Assembly: GCF_027409185.1 (NCBI RefSeq)
Contig: NC_084467.1
Coordinates: 14,808,501-14,872,500 of the forward strand
Direction: 5' to 3'
Source: Cynocephalus volans
Lineage: Eukaryota; Chordata; Mammalia; Dermoptera; Cynocephalidae
Length of the DNA stretch: 64,000 nucleotides
The position numbers were made by a program, and so were the translations under genes. Below the pieces are notes generated by a model that was not told the origin of the DNA, did not search any database, and saw only the letters and a program-made list of their open reading frames with translations. Position 1 is the stretch's first letter, and the number at the start of each line of letters is the position of its first letter. Below, piece after piece: positions 28,690 to 40,216 of the stretch.

Positions 28690-29080
28690 CCATTCCTGAG
28701 CCATCACCACGTGCCTGCCAGGCGCTGGCCTAAGCACCTCACACAGCAACACAGTAACAAGGGACGCTCCCCTCGCCTCCCCACGCACGCATCCTGTCCT
28801 TGGGCTGCCTACTCCAACACCCCGGGCAATGCCAAATGTCACAGCCTTGACACGATCATGCCCACTGCCCGGACTGCCCTTTCCCCGCTTTTCCCTCCTG
28901 GCAAACTCCTATCTCTTCTTCAAGGTCTAATGTTCCCCTTTCTGAGGTTTCTTCAGTGGCTCCCGCCCAGGAAGGGCTCCCTCTGGCCCCCCAGCCATCT
29001 CTAGGATCTGAGCTTCCTGGAGTGGGTTCATGTCAATTTCTCTACGATAGCCTCAGGAGAGCCTGGCACAGAGAGGGCAG
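28690..29080. repeat. L2/MIR-like old repeat in AKR7 pseudogene intron 1
   Basis: Resembles an L2 3' end (GCCACCTC/CTTCAAGGTCTAATG type words, GCCTGGCACAGAGAGG). The same element occupies the matching place in AKR7A2 intron 1 (about 53690-54120), as expected if the duplication copied the intron. Confidence 0.55.
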
Positions 29081-29769
29081 TTAGACACTGTACCACCTAC
29101 ACTCTCCCATCCTGCTTAGGAGCTACTGTGGCTCTCAGGTGCTGCCATCCTGGTGAAGCAGGAGGCACTGCCAACCCAGCAGGGCACCCAGAGCACTGAG
29201 CAAAGTTTAGGGCCCAGAGCAAGTCTTGCATGAGTGAAGGAGGAAGCAGACCATATGCTGGTCCAAAGTCTGACTTAGGACTGTGCCAGGGAATGCCAGG
29301 GCAATAAGGGCATGACTCCTGTCAGGGGCCCCCGAGTAGAGCAGGGAGGTAAGGGGCTGCACAGTTCCAGATTCCTATGTTTTCAGTGCCCCACAGAGGG
29401 ACTTAGCCAAGTCGTTCCAGGCCAGACTGGCACGTCGCTGGGGTGAGGGTCCTGGGTTACCTTCCGGGAAGGGAAAAGGCGAGGAAAGGAATCAGGGCGA
29501 AGCGGCGTCCAGACGTCTGGGGTAGACGTGGGGCTCACACAGCTGCGGGTGGGCAGCGGGAGGTCTGCGCGCCAGGAGGGGAGGTCAGGGGCACCAGGCG
29601 TTACCTCTGCGGTCGCCGCCGCCCAGCCCGAGCCCCAGTCCAGCTCGGTGTGGCTGCGCTCCAGGAAGACGCGCACGGCCGCGGCGCCCAGCACCGTGGC
29701 GGGCCGGGCCTGCGACAGCGCCCGGGACATGACAGCGGCGACCACAGGGCGAGACTCCGACAGCCTCAC

Positions 29770-30184
29770 CGGGCGGGATCGGGCCCGTCTACCGGGGCGT
29801 GCGAGCGACGGGAGCGGCGGAGCCGTGCAGGGCGCCCCCTATGCTCACGACTCCCGCGGAGCTCCGGGCCCGTCTGCTCTTTCCTTCCCGCGGGCTGCCC
29901 GCGTCTTGGCCACAGGTCCCCATGGTTGAGCTGGGTCCCGTGGTTGGGAGCGAGCCAGAAGGCGGAGGGCTGGGACTGCTCGGGGTTCCCTGCCTCGTCG
30001 CCCCACCTGCCTTGGCCTTGCTCCTGAACTGTCCAGGGATCTCTGTCCCCCCTCCCCCCCGCCCCAAACCCCCTAAAGAACTTGAGGGTGGGTGGCCTTA
30101 GGGGCTGTCCCGCTCCCCATGTGGTCCCAGAGATCGAGGCTTGTTTGCCAAAGGCTCCAGGCAACGTCCCTGTGGAGTGACAGG
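29770..30184. other. 5' flank of the AKR7 pseudogene, residual CpG island
   Basis: GC-rich sequence upstream of pseudo-exon 1 fading into repeats at about 30185. This is where the AKR7A2 copy shares its promoter with SLC66A1. No SLC66A1 exon 1 is recognisable here, so the duplication seems to stop within the promoter region. Confidence 0.55.
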
Positions 30185-31165
30185 CTTAAAGTGTTGAAAG
30201 AAAAGAGCTGTCAGCCTTGAATTCTATACCCAAGCGAAAATACCTTTCAAACATGAAGGCAAAATAAAGACTTCGTTCAGATAAAGTCTTCATAGATAGC
30301 AAACTTTCACTGTAAGAAATATTTGAAAAACTTCTTTAGGCAGAGGAAAATTTGGATCTGCTCACACAAAAAATGAAGAGTATTGGGAATAGTAAGCATG
30401 TGGATAGAGAAGGCTTTTTCTAATTTTTAAACTTTTTAAAAGATAATTGAAGGGCCGGCCCGTGGCTCACTGGGGAGTGTGTGGTGCTGATAACACCGAG
30501 GCCATGGGTTCGGATCCCATATAGGGATGGCCGGTTGGCTCACTTGCTGAGTGTGGTGCTGACGACACCAAGACAAGGGTTGAGATCCCCTTACCGCTCA
30601 TCTTTAAAGACAAAGATAATTGAATTCTTAAAAAGTTAACCATACACTTAACACATGACCCAGCAATCTCAGTCCTAGGTATTTACCCACATGAAATGAA
30701 AACCTGCGTTCACACAAAAACCTATACACAAGTGTTTATAGTGGCTTTGTTTGTAATTGCCAGAACCTGGAAAGAACCCTCAACTGCAGAATGAATAGTA
30801 AAACTACGGTACGTTCATGGAATGGAATGAACTACTTATAAACACAATAATATGGATGAATCTCAGCTGCTGAAAGAAGCCAGACTCAAACGGTTACATA
30901 CTGTATGATTCCACTTATGTGACATTCGTGCAGAGAAAACAAGAGAGACAAACATCAAGTCAGTGGTTCCCTGAGGTTGCTGGAAGGAGAAGGGGAAGAT
31001 TTTTGTGGGGTGATGGAACTGTTCCATATCTGGATCATCATGTTGATTACATGACTGTGTACATTTGTCAAAACATTCAGAACTATACACAAAAGACAGT
31101 GAACTTTACAGTATGTAAATTGTACATTAGAATAAAAAACATATTAGTGAAAAATTGAAAAAAAA
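30185..31165 (+). mobile_element. L1 3' part (ORF2 end and 3'UTR), old
   Basis: Matches L1M ORF2 C-terminal and 3' sequence: TTCTATACCCAAGCGAAAAT, ACCCAGCAATCTCAGTCCTA, ATACTGTATGATTCCACTTA. Broken and without intact ORF. Carries a dimer SINE at 30452-30611. Confidence 0.8.
30452..30611 (+). repeat. tRNA-Ile dimer SINE inside L1
   Basis: Full dimer flanked by AAAGATAATTGA copies (30438 and 30612 onward). Confidence 0.92.
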
Positions 31166-31379
31166 AAACCCAGTCCATTTAAACCAAAAATAACGACGTA
31201 TTATTAATTATACAAAGGTAGAGGTTTAGAACAAAAGCAGAGGTCAAATACGATACATGAAAACAATAGCACAAAGGGCATGAGCAGCAGTGTGCTGCTT
31301 TAAGGTTCTACCATGTGAACTGGTATCATATTACTTGAAGGTGGACTGCGATAAGTTAAAAATGTAAATCATAAACTTT

Positions 31380-31527
31380 TTTTTTTTTTTTTTTTTTTGC
31401 CTTTTTCGTGACCGGTACTCAGCCAGTGAGTGCACCGGCCATTCCTATGTAGGATCCGAACCCGCGGCGGGAATGTTGCCGCACTCCCAGCGCCGCACTC
31501 TCCCGAGTGTGCCACGGGCTCGGCCCA
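31380..31527 (-). repeat. GC-rich SINE (type B) inside L1
   Basis: Reverse type B flanked by TAAATCATAAACTTT at 31365-31379 and 31528-31542. Confidence 0.92.
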
Positions 31528-32350
31528 TAAATCATAAACTTTAAGACAGCTTAAAAAATAAAACAAAGATATATGGCTAATAAGGCAACAGCAGAGGTAC
31601 ATTAATCTTAATTTTTTGAATTAAGCCAAAAGAAAAAAAATAAAATATATAAACAGAGATACGTTTGCAATAAAAGGATGGAAAAGGACATACCTTGAAA
31701 AACTAAGTATGAGTCAAAGAAAGTTGGAGTGGCTGCATGTATATCAGACAAAGGAGGTTTCGGAACAAAGAATACTATCAAAGACAAAGAGGGACGTTTT
31801 ATAACGATAAAAGTTCATTTAATCAACAGGACATAACAATCCTAAATGTGTATGCATCTAATACAAAAACATCCCAATACATGAAAAACAATGATAGAAC
31901 TAAGGAAGCAATAGGCAAATATGAAATTATAGTTGGAGATTTCACCATTCTTCTCTCAGTAATTTTAGAACACTTATTAGTCATAAGTGACAAAACCTTG
32001 GTAAGGTGCAGAAGATTTGAACAACACTATTAATCAACCTGACATAATTAACATTAACAGAATAACCAACAACCACAGAATATGCATTCCTTTCAAGTGC
32101 ACACTCACTAGGATGTGTCATATTTGGGGTCATAAAACAAGTCAATACATTTAAAAGGGTTTAAGTCATACAAAGTAGGTCTCTGACAACAATGGAATTG
32201 AACTGGAAATCAATAACAGGATGATATCTGGAAAATCACCAAATATTTGGAAATTAAATAACACTTCTTAATAATCCATGAATCAAAGATGTAATCACAA
32301 CGGAAATTAGAACATAATTTGAACAGAATAAAAGTGAAAACATGACATAT

Positions 32351-32525
32351 GTGGGCCGGCCCGTGGCTCACTCGGGAGTGTGTGGTGCTGATAACACCAA
32401 GGCCACGGGTTCGGATCCCATATAGGGATGGCCGGTTAGCTCAGTGGGTGAGCGTGGTGCTGACAACACCAAGTCTAGGGTTAAGATCCCCTTACTGGTC
32501 ATCTTTAAAAAAAAAAAAAAAGAAA
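32351..32525 (+). repeat. tRNA-Ile dimer SINE inside L1
   Basis: Dimer flanked by GAAAACATGACATAT at 32336-32350 and 32526-32540, a perfect 15-bp duplication. Confidence 0.94.
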
Positions 32526-32606
32526 GAAAACATGACATATTAAATTTTCTGTTATACTGCTAATGTAGTGCTAGGAGGGACATTTGTAGCACTAGGTGGA
32601 CATATT

Positions 32607-32765
32607 TTTTTTTTAATGGATGACCGGTAAGGGGATCTTAACCCTTGACTTGGTGTTGTCAGCACCACGCTCACCCAGTGAGCAACCGGCCATCCCTATA
32701 TGGGATCCAAAGTGGCCTTAGGTTTATAAGCATCGCACTCTCCTGAGTGAGCCACGGGCTGGCCT
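32607..32765 (-). repeat. tRNA-Ile dimer SINE inside L1
   Basis: Reverse dimer flanked by ACTAGGTGGACATATT at 32591-32606 and 32766-32781. Confidence 0.93.
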
Positions 32766-32843
32766 ACTAGGTGGACATATTATATAAGAAATGTCTCAAA
32801 TCAATGATCTAAGCTTCCATTTAGCTCTTTAAAAGCTAGGGGG

Positions 32844-32950
32844 TTGGCTGGTTAGCTTAGTTGGGTAGAGCATGGTGCTGGTACCACCAGGGTCCAGGGT
32901 TTGATCCCTGTACTGACCAGCTGCCCAACTCCCCCACCCCCCAAAAAGCC
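32844..32950 (+). repeat. tRNA-Ile monomer SINE
   Basis: GGTTGGCTGGTTAGCTTAGT to GATCCCTGTACTGACCAGCT; a more diverged single tRNA unit. No clear duplication read. Confidence 0.85.
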
Positions 32951-33360
32951 AGAAAATTAAGCACCAATTAAACCCAAAATTAGCAAAAGGAAGGAAATAA
33001 TAAAGATAAAAGCCAAAGTAAATGAAATAGAAAACAGAAAAATGATAATCAGTAAAACCAGAAGTAGATTCTTTGAAAAGATCAATAAAATTGATAAACC
33101 TCTAGCTAGACTGATCAATAATAAGAGAGAATACACAGGTTACCTACATTAGAAAGAGAAGAAGAAACGTCACTACAAACCTCACCAAAATTAAAATGAT
33201 AAGAAGCAAATATTACAAATACGTTGCAGATAAGTTTGGTAGGTTAGGTGAAATGGAAAAATTTCTTGGAAAACACAAACTAGTACAGCTCACTCAAGAA
33301 GAAATAGATAACCTGAATCACCACCTATTAAAGATATTAAATTATTTCTTGTGTGTGTTT

Positions 33361-33448
33361 GTGGTGGCTGGCCAGTACAGGGACTGAACCCAGGACCTCA
33401 GTGTTATCAGCACCATGCTCTAACCAACTGAGCTAACTGGCCAGCCCT
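33361..33448 (-). repeat. tRNA-Ile monomer SINE
   Basis: Reverse monomer: GTGGCTGGCCAGTACAGGGA to CCAACTGAGCTAACTGGCCA, inside L1. Confidence 0.85.
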
Positions 33449-33782
33449 TGCATTCATAATAAATAAATAACTCCATCCCCATACCAGCCAACTGCCAAAA
33501 AAAAAAAAAAGTCTAAAAACAAACAAACAACATATTCCCGAGAGGAAAAATCCAGGTCTACATGGCTTCATTGAAGAATTCTACTAAATGTTTAAGAAAG
33601 AAACAATACTAATTCCACACAAATGTTTCTAGTAAAGAGAAGAGGAGGGATCACTTTCAAATTCATTTTATGAGGCCAGTATTACCCAGCTACCAAATGA
33701 GACGATGATGTTACAAGAAAACAACACACAGATATCCTTCATGAACTTAAACACAAAACTCCTTTTAAAATTTAGCAAATCA

Positions 33783-33951
33783 GGGCCGGCCCGTGGCTCA
33801 CTTGGGAGAGCATGGTGTTGATAACACCAAGGACATGGGTTCAGATCCCATATAGGGATGGCTGGTTGGCTCACTGGGTGAGCGTGGTGCTGACAACACC
33901 AAGTCAAGGGTTAAGATCCCCTTACCGGTCATCTTTAAAAAAAAAAAAAAA
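33783..33951 (+). repeat. tRNA-Ile dimer SINE inside L1
   Basis: Dimer flanked by TTAGCAAATCA at 33772-33782 and 33952 onward. Confidence 0.92.
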
Positions 33952-34239
33952 TTAGCAAATCAAATACGGTAATATATATAGGGAAATAATACATCATGAC
34001 TGTGAGTTTCATGCCAGGAATACAAGATTGGCTTAATATTTGAAAGTCAATCAATGAAATTTACCACACTAACAAGCTAAATAATAAGACCTATATAATC
34101 ATCTCAATAGATGCAGAAAAAGCATTTAACAAAACTCAGTATTCATGAAAGAAAAAAAAAATGACTCAGCAAACTAGGCATAGAAGGGAACTCCTCAAAC
34201 TGATAAAGGTTACATATAAAAACCCTACAGCTAACATTA

Positions 34240-34462
34240 TATATATATTTTTCTTTATTTTAAATTTGTTTTTTACATTCTAAGATGTTGTTGAACAGGG
34301 GTGATGGAGGGAAGAGAGGGGGTCGGGGCTGGCCCACAGGTGGCTCATTGGCTGGCCTGGTTGTAGATGGCAGGGGGGCGTGGCCAAGCCTGAGGCTCCC
34401 CACCTTGGCTCAGGAGTCCAGGGGGCTTCCAGCAGCAGCTGGGCTGTCACTGGGCTGGATCC
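34240..34462 (-). pseudogene. Short 5'-truncated retrocopy of an unidentified mRNA 3' end
   Basis: A GC-rich 220-bp segment breaks the L1 ORF2. It is bounded by near-identical TAACATTATAT and TAACATCATAT. Read on the minus strand it ends TTTAAAATAAAGAAAAATAT, i.e. a polyA signal plus A-rich tail, as in a processed pseudogene. I do not recognise the parent gene. Confidence 0.6.
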
Positions 34463-34703
34463 TAACATCATATTCAACGTGAAAGCAGAAAGCTTTCCCC
34501 CTAAGATTGGGAACCAGGAAATGATATTTGCTGTCACCACTTTTATTCGACATTGTACTGGACATACTAGTCATCCCAACATATTTCCGTGTGCACGAAT
34601 AACAATTTCTTAACATAACTACAATGCCATTGTCACACTAACAAAATTAACAATTCTTCAGTGTCATCTACTATCAGATCCATATTCGAATATCTGTGAT
34701 TGT

Positions 34704-34829
34704 GAGCAGTGTTTCTCAAAGCATTTTGTTTTGGGTTTTTTTGGCGGCTGGCCTGAATGGAGTTTCAAACACTTGACATTGGTGTTACAAGGCTGCACTC
34801 TAACCAAATGAGCTAAACGCACAGCCCTT
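34704..34829 (-). repeat. tRNA-Ile monomer SINE, diverged
   Basis: GGCGGCTGGCCTGAATGGAG to CCAAATGAGCTAAACG in reverse, between two ATATCTGTGATTGT copies (34690-34703, 34830-34843). Confidence 0.8.
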
Positions 34830-35346
34830 ATATCTGTGATTGTTTTTAAAAAATGTATGTTTCAGTTGGCTTTAATGAGGATCCAAATGAAATTTACGCA
34901 TTGCATTTGGTTGCTATATTTCTTACATCCCACCCATCTCCCCACCCTTTTCATGCATTTGCTTGTTGAAGAGACCCATCAGTTGGGCTATGGAATGTCC
35001 CACGTTCTGTTTGAGTAGTCATGGTTTCATTTAACTCTTTCTTCTATCCCCTCATAATTCTCATCAAATGGAAGTTAGTGCTAAAGGCTAGTTTGCATTC
35101 TAGTTCAGCTTGTTTTGTTTTTGTGTTTTTAGTAAAAATACTTCTTCAGTGGTGCTGTGTACTTCCTGATGCATACATCAGGAATGTATGAACAGCATGA
35201 CTGACCCACTCCTGGTAATGCTGAGATCAAGCAGCAAATTCAGGCGGTATCAGCCTGCTCCCTTCACCGTAAAGTTCCCCACCACTCTTTCATCTTATGA
35301 TCTCATCTATTGATAATCTTTATGTGAATCAATCAAGATAGAGTTT

Positions 35347-35411
35347 ATTTTTTATTATTCATTATTTTTTGGCAGCTGGCCGGTACAGACATCCAAACCT
35401 TTGACCTTGGT
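35347..35411 (-). repeat. tRNA-Ile monomer SINE, truncated
   Basis: GGCAGCTGGCCGGTACAGAC to CCTTGGTAT in reverse, between two TCAAGATAGAG copies (35333 and 35412). Confidence 0.75.
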
Positions 35412-35440
35412 ATTCAAGATAGAGATTTAGATCTGGGATT

Positions 35441-35543
35441 TGTGGGCTGGCTGATTAGCTCACTTGGGAGAGCTTGGTTCTGATAACACAAAGATCAAGA
35501 GTTTGGATGCCCTTACCTACCAGCTGCTGAAAAAGAAAAAAGT
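35441..35543 (+). repeat. tRNA-Ile monomer SINE
   Basis: GTGGGCTGGCTGATTAGCTC to CCTTACCTACCAGCTGCTGA, with an A-rich end. Confidence 0.8.
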
Positions 35544-35930
35544 CTAGGGTTCTGTTTTGTACATCCTGAATATAGATCTTAGTTAGGACTATAAGATTAA
35601 CATGTACGACCATTCTGAGTACTTTTAAGTGGGAAGAACAGCTTTTTTTTTTTTTTTAACTTTTTAATTTTTGACATAATTTTAGATTCAAAGGCAGGTG
35701 TTAACAAATAATACAGAGAGATCCCTTGTACCTTTTCCCAAGTTTTCCCCCAAAACTATACAATATCACAACCTGGAAACAGACACTGATTCAGTCAAGA
35801 TTCTGTTGTTGGGTGGAGTGTCATATAAAAGTTGATCTGATCTTGACGGTTGAGGGCTTTTTTTGAGTTTTTTTATAGTCTTGCTGTTTTTCTAGATAGT
35901 TGTCCTATCAATTGTTAAGAGATGTGTATT

Positions 35931-36098
35931 GGGCCGGCCTGTGGCTCACTCAGGAGAGTGTGGTGCTGATAACACCAAGGCCCCGGGTTCGGATCCCATA
36001 TAGGGATGGCCAGTTCGCTCACTGGCTGAGCGTGGTGCTGACAACACCAAGTCAAGGGTTAAGATCCCCTTACCGGTCATCTTTTAAAAAAAAAAAAA
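35931..36098 (+). repeat. tRNA-Ile dimer SINE, joined to a type B copy
   Basis: A full dimer whose A tail runs straight into a type B SINE at 36099. One duplication pair, AGATGTGTATT at 35920-35930 and 36278-36288, encloses both. Confidence 0.92.
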
Positions 36099-36277
36099 GG
36101 GCCGAGCCCGTGGCGCACTCGGGAGAGTGTGGCGCTCGGAGCGCGGCGACGCTCCCGCCGCGGGTTCGGATCCTATATGGGAATGGCCGGTGCACTCACT
36201 GGCTGGGTGCAGGTCACGAAAAAGACAAAAAAATAAATAAATAAATAAAAATTAAAAATTAAAAATTAAAAAAAAAA
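36099..36277 (+). repeat. GC-rich SINE (type B), in the tail of a dimer SINE
   Basis: GGGCCGAGCCCGTGGCGCAC ... GGTCACGAAAAAGAC with an AAATAAAT/AAATTA tail. It has no private duplication on its left side except A residues. Confidence 0.92.
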
Positions 36278-37649
36278 AGATGTGTATTAAAGTCTTCCAC
36301 TGTAATAGCAAATTTTTCTATGAGTATTTCTACTTTCAAGTCTGTGAGTTTTTGCTTCACATAATTTGGTAGCTCTGTTGTTTGGTGCTTACACATTTAG
36401 GATTTCTATGCCTTCTTTATGGATATAATTTTCCTCTCTGTCTCTGATAAATTTCTTTGTTCTTAAGTGTATCTTATCTGATATTAATATAGCCATTCCT
36501 GCTTTCTTTTGATTAAATTTTGCATGCTTTATCTTTTTCCATTCTTTTACTTTCTTTGTCTTTTCTTTTTCCTTTTTTTTTTTTTTGGTGGCTGACCTGT
36601 ACTGGATCCTTTTACTTTCAATCTGCCTATATCATTATATTTGAAGTGAGTCTCTGTAGAAAGTGTATACGTAGGTTGTGCTTTTAGTTTTTCTTTTTAA
36701 TCTACTGTGCCAAACACTATCTTTTAAATGGTGTATTTAAGCTATTTGCATTAAATGTAATTATTGACACATTAAAGCTTAAGTCTGCCATTTTATTTTT
36801 TGTTTGTTCTTTTTGTTTCTTTTCTTTCTCCTGCTTTCCTGTAGGTTAACTGAACATTTTTCTCTTTAGAATTTGATTTTGATTTAACTACATTGTGTTT
36901 GAGTCTATCTCTTTGTATAGCTTTTTAAATGGTTGTTACCAGTGTTACATTATATACGCATAACTTATCACAGTCTACTGGTGGCATTATTGTACAAGTT
37001 TAAGTGAAGTGTAGAAACCTTACCTCATTTTCCAACCTTTTAACTTCCATGTTTATAAAATAATGGTCATAAATATTTCCTGTACATGAATTTAGAATCA
37101 CATCATGCAGTGGTATAATTTTTGCTTCAACCATCAAATATAATTTAGAATATTTAATGGGAGAAGGAAAATCTATTGTATTTAATCCACATTTTGCTTA
37201 CCATGTTCTTTCTTCCTTCCTGATGTTCCAAGTTTTCTTCTTTTATCATTCCTTTTTGTTTAGGGTACTCCTTTAGCCATTTATTTAGAGCAGGTCTGCT
37301 GGCAACAAATTCTCTTAGTTTTCCTTCATCTGAGAATGTCTTGTTTCTCCTTTTATACCAGAATCCTGTGCATGGGATTTTGGGTTGATGGTTTCTTGCT
37401 TCCAGCACTTGAAAAATGTTATGCCACCTCCTTCTGGACTTCATGTTTTCTGATGAAAAATTTGCTGTCATTAGAAATGTTTTTCTCCTAGAAGTAAGGT
37501 GTCATTTCTCAATCTCTACTCTTGAGATTTTACTGTATATAAATTATACCTCAATAAACATGATTGTGATTTATATTATTCCTAAATACAAATTAAGACC
37601 ACCATGAGGTGTCATTACACCACCCCTGAGAATAGGTAAAATTAAAAGA

Positions 37650-37762
37650 ACTTGGGCTGGCTGGTTAGCTGGCTGGTTAGAGCACGGTGTTATAACACCA
37701 AGGTTAAGAGTTTGGACACCCATCCCGGCCAGCAGCAAAAAAGTAAAATAAATAAATAAAAC
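37650..37762 (+). repeat. tRNA-Ile monomer SINE
   Basis: TGGGCTGGCTGGTTAGCTGG to CCATCCCGGCCAGCAGC with an (AAAT)n tail. Flanking L1-like sequence at 37510-37645. Confidence 0.85.
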
Positions 37763-38040
37763 CCAACCAAAGAAAAAAACTTAAAATACCAACTACTCTA
37801 CCATCATAATGATTGATGACTATAGCACTCCACTGTACTGAATCCTGCTTTCTTATCAGAGGGCAAGTCTTGTAGACGAGGCCCCAGAGAGCCATTGATT
37901 TGGGTAAAGCAGCAGTTGAGACAGTCTCTGTCCCTAAACACTGGGCAAGTCCTTATTCATGAACATAGCTACTAACACCTTGGAGACCATCAGACCTTGT
38001 CCTTGATTGGATCTTTTAATATTACAACACAATTTGTATG

Positions 38041-38214
38041 TTTTTTTTTTTTTTTTTTTAAAAGATGACCGGTAAGGGGATCTTAACCCTTGACTTGGTG
38101 TTGTCAGCACCACGCTCAGCCAGTGAGCGAACCAGCCATCCGTATATGGGATCCGAACCCGGGGCCTTGGTGTTATCAGCACCGCACTCTCCCGAGTGAG
38201 CCACGGGCCGGCCC
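38041..38214 (-). repeat. tRNA-Ile dimer SINE
   Basis: Reverse dimer with a 19-T left end, ending CACGGGCCGGCCC. Confidence 0.92.
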
Positions 38215-38219
38215 TATAA

Positions 38220-39450
38220 TTTCTTCTTAAATGACACAATCTCTCTGCTAGGCCTCGTAATAATTTAGCCAAATGGTCAAACATTGTTCAGCAGCAGGAA
38301 GTTCAAGTTCAATGTTCAGAGTATAGCAAAAGCCAACAGTGTCTAAATGACAAAACCTCCAATGAGTTATGTGATTATTACAGATACCTGTAATTCTTTG
38401 GGAGTTTGAATAAGACAGAGGACTTGCAAGTAGAACTTGATTTACTGCTACTTGGACCACTTTGAAAGCTTTTGGCTGTAGGAGGCTCCTTTCTCATTTC
38501 AATGTTCGTCTGATCAATTGGTACAAAGCATGTAATAGAATTTCTAAATGTAGACTCATAATTTCATTTTGTTTTGTTTTGGTTTTGGTGGCTGGTACAG
38601 GGATCGAACCCAGGACCTTGCTGTTATCAGCACCACATTCTAACCAACTGAGCTAACTGGCCAGCCCAAGCCTCATAATTTTAAGCTTCATCCTTCATGA
38701 TGGGGGTCTATGAGCCAATAATTTGTGGTATATGAGACGTGGAATGTGTTTGGAAGCTGCAAAAATAGCCACACATAAAGATTACTTGGTGAGATATGGA
38801 TTGGATTTTGTCCTTATTCACGACCTATCCATTTTTGTTCAGCTGTCCTTGGATGGCATGCAATGAGAGCGTTTTCTTCACTATCAGAATATGCCATTTA
38901 ATTTCACTATTGTAATGGAATGTTTGGACATCTGCCAGCAGATACAGCACTAGTGTTTGTCTAACCTATGACTGAGAGATAATCTAGGGGAATATTAAAT
39001 GACCCAGTGGAAGGAAGAGCATATGTATTGCATACCTTGCCAGGGAAAAGCGTGTAGAATCTCACCTCTTTCCTGAATGAATATTGAAAAGAAGATGCTA
39101 ACGAAGTCCAAAGTCACATACCGACTGCCAGTAGTGGCAACAATTCAGTCACTAATGCTCAGTGCTGACGGAGCAAGAGTGGCTGCCTTTTACTTGAACT
39201 TCAGTAGTCCACAGTGATTTGCCAACCATCACTATCTTTTTTCGCCTGCAGGCAGGGCTGTTAAAGTGAGAGATAGCTTTGTATTAATTCTTGAATGAGG
39301 AGAGTACTTTTTTCTCTCTCCTGTATGTGGTTCTGTTGTAATTCCTGAATTTATGGAAGCAACTCCATTGGGATTATGGGTACTTCTACCCAGCATGTCA
39401 AAGCATTTGCACCTTGATCAAATAAATCTTTTTATTTTTAACTTTGTTAT
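38220..39450 (-). mobile_element. Degraded class I-like endogenous retrovirus pol remnant, fossil
   Basis: On the minus strand, short stretches resemble retroviral pol in the expected order, from a reverse-transcriptase TVDY-type region (about 39200) to an RNase H-type region (about 38300). The remnant is heavily broken and old. A monomer SINE sits inside it. No matching gag or env was recognised nearby, and family assignment is tentative. Confidence 0.5.
38563..38669 (-). repeat. tRNA-Ile monomer SINE inside the ERV remnant
   Basis: TGGTGGCTGGTACAGGGATC to CCAACTGAGCTAACTGGCCA in reverse, between two CTCATAATTT copies. Confidence 0.87.
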
Positions 39451-40216
39451 AATGATCTTTTATTTCATATATGTTGAGGGGTTAGAAATTTTGATTCTCC
39501 TTTGATCTTAGAATAGGATTTTTAGGTAAATGCATGCATGAAGCGAAAGCTCTCCAGTAGAGGACAAAAATCCACAGATAGTTTGGCAAAAGCCCATCTA
39601 ATCAATTCAAATCACTTTTTAAGGATGGTACTGTGTACTTTGACTATTTTAGGTCACTGGTTCAATTCCAGCTCAAAGGACTATTGACTAACATAGCGAT
39701 TGTTGTTAAGATGTGTTGAGGAAGCTGCTTGATTGTTTAAATATGCTGAGGAAATCGCTGTAGGAAAATATGCCAAAAAAGAAAATGTTTGTTAACAGCA
39801 AGCTGTTTGTTGGTGGATCGACTTAGCTCTTTTACAAATTGCATTCTGGAATGTCACATTGTTAATTTTACTGCTGTTACTAGTTTTACACTGCCTTTGT
39901 TTTTATGTCTTTCTTTAATGATTGAATCAACTGATTTTTCTTGTGAAACTTCCTTGTCTTTACAAAAACAGACAGAAGCTAACTTTGAATCGCGGCTGTA
40001 CCCCAGTTTTCTCCTCCTAACAAAGGAGTTGCTGGGATGCAGACCCTTCAGGCTTCTCAACGCATTCATGGTGCTTTAAGAAATCCTTTTTTCGTCTCAG
40101 TTACACAGAGGGAAGTGTAACACATATAAAATGTAACTGTACAGTAGTTATGAGGAAAGTTAAATCAATAATAACTGTGTAGAGAAGGGAATAGTTTTCA
40201 AATGTGCAGGAGATAT
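39451..40216. other. AT-rich intergenic stretch, unassigned
   Basis: No gene, SINE or clear repeat recognised. It lies between the pol remnant and the LTR and could include further, unrecognisable provirus sequence. Confidence 0.4.

Larger units (their letters stand above)
31166..34625 (+). mobile_element. L1 ORF2 body (endonuclease to reverse transcriptase region), old
   Basis: A long collinear match to L1 ORF2. Words include AAGTTGGAGTGGCTGCATGT, GACATAACAATCCTAAATGT, ATAGTTGGAGATTTCACCAT, TCTGGAAAATCACCAAATAT, TTGAAAAGATCAATAAAATT and TCAATAGATGCAGAAAAAGC. Frames are short and interrupted. It is split by SINEs at 31380, 32351, 32607, 32844, 33361 and 33783 and by a retrocopy at 34240-34462. 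Confidence 0.85.
35640..37510 (-). mobile_element. L1 fragments in reverse orientation, old
   Basis: The 36290-37500 part is the reverse of L1 ORF2 (AAAGTCTTCCACTGTAATAG, GTCTGCTGGCAACAAATTCT, CCTTCATCTGAGAATGTCTT). The 35640-35820 part resembles an L1 3' region (TTGACATAATTTTAGATTCA). It is interrupted by the SINE pair at 35931-36277 and a small monomer fragment at 36574-36609. No intact frame. Confidence 0.7.

Noticed and set aside
31737-34616. L1 ORF2 as a possibly active element
   Set aside because: Frames are short and interrupted and the element is cut by at least six SINEs and a retrocopy.
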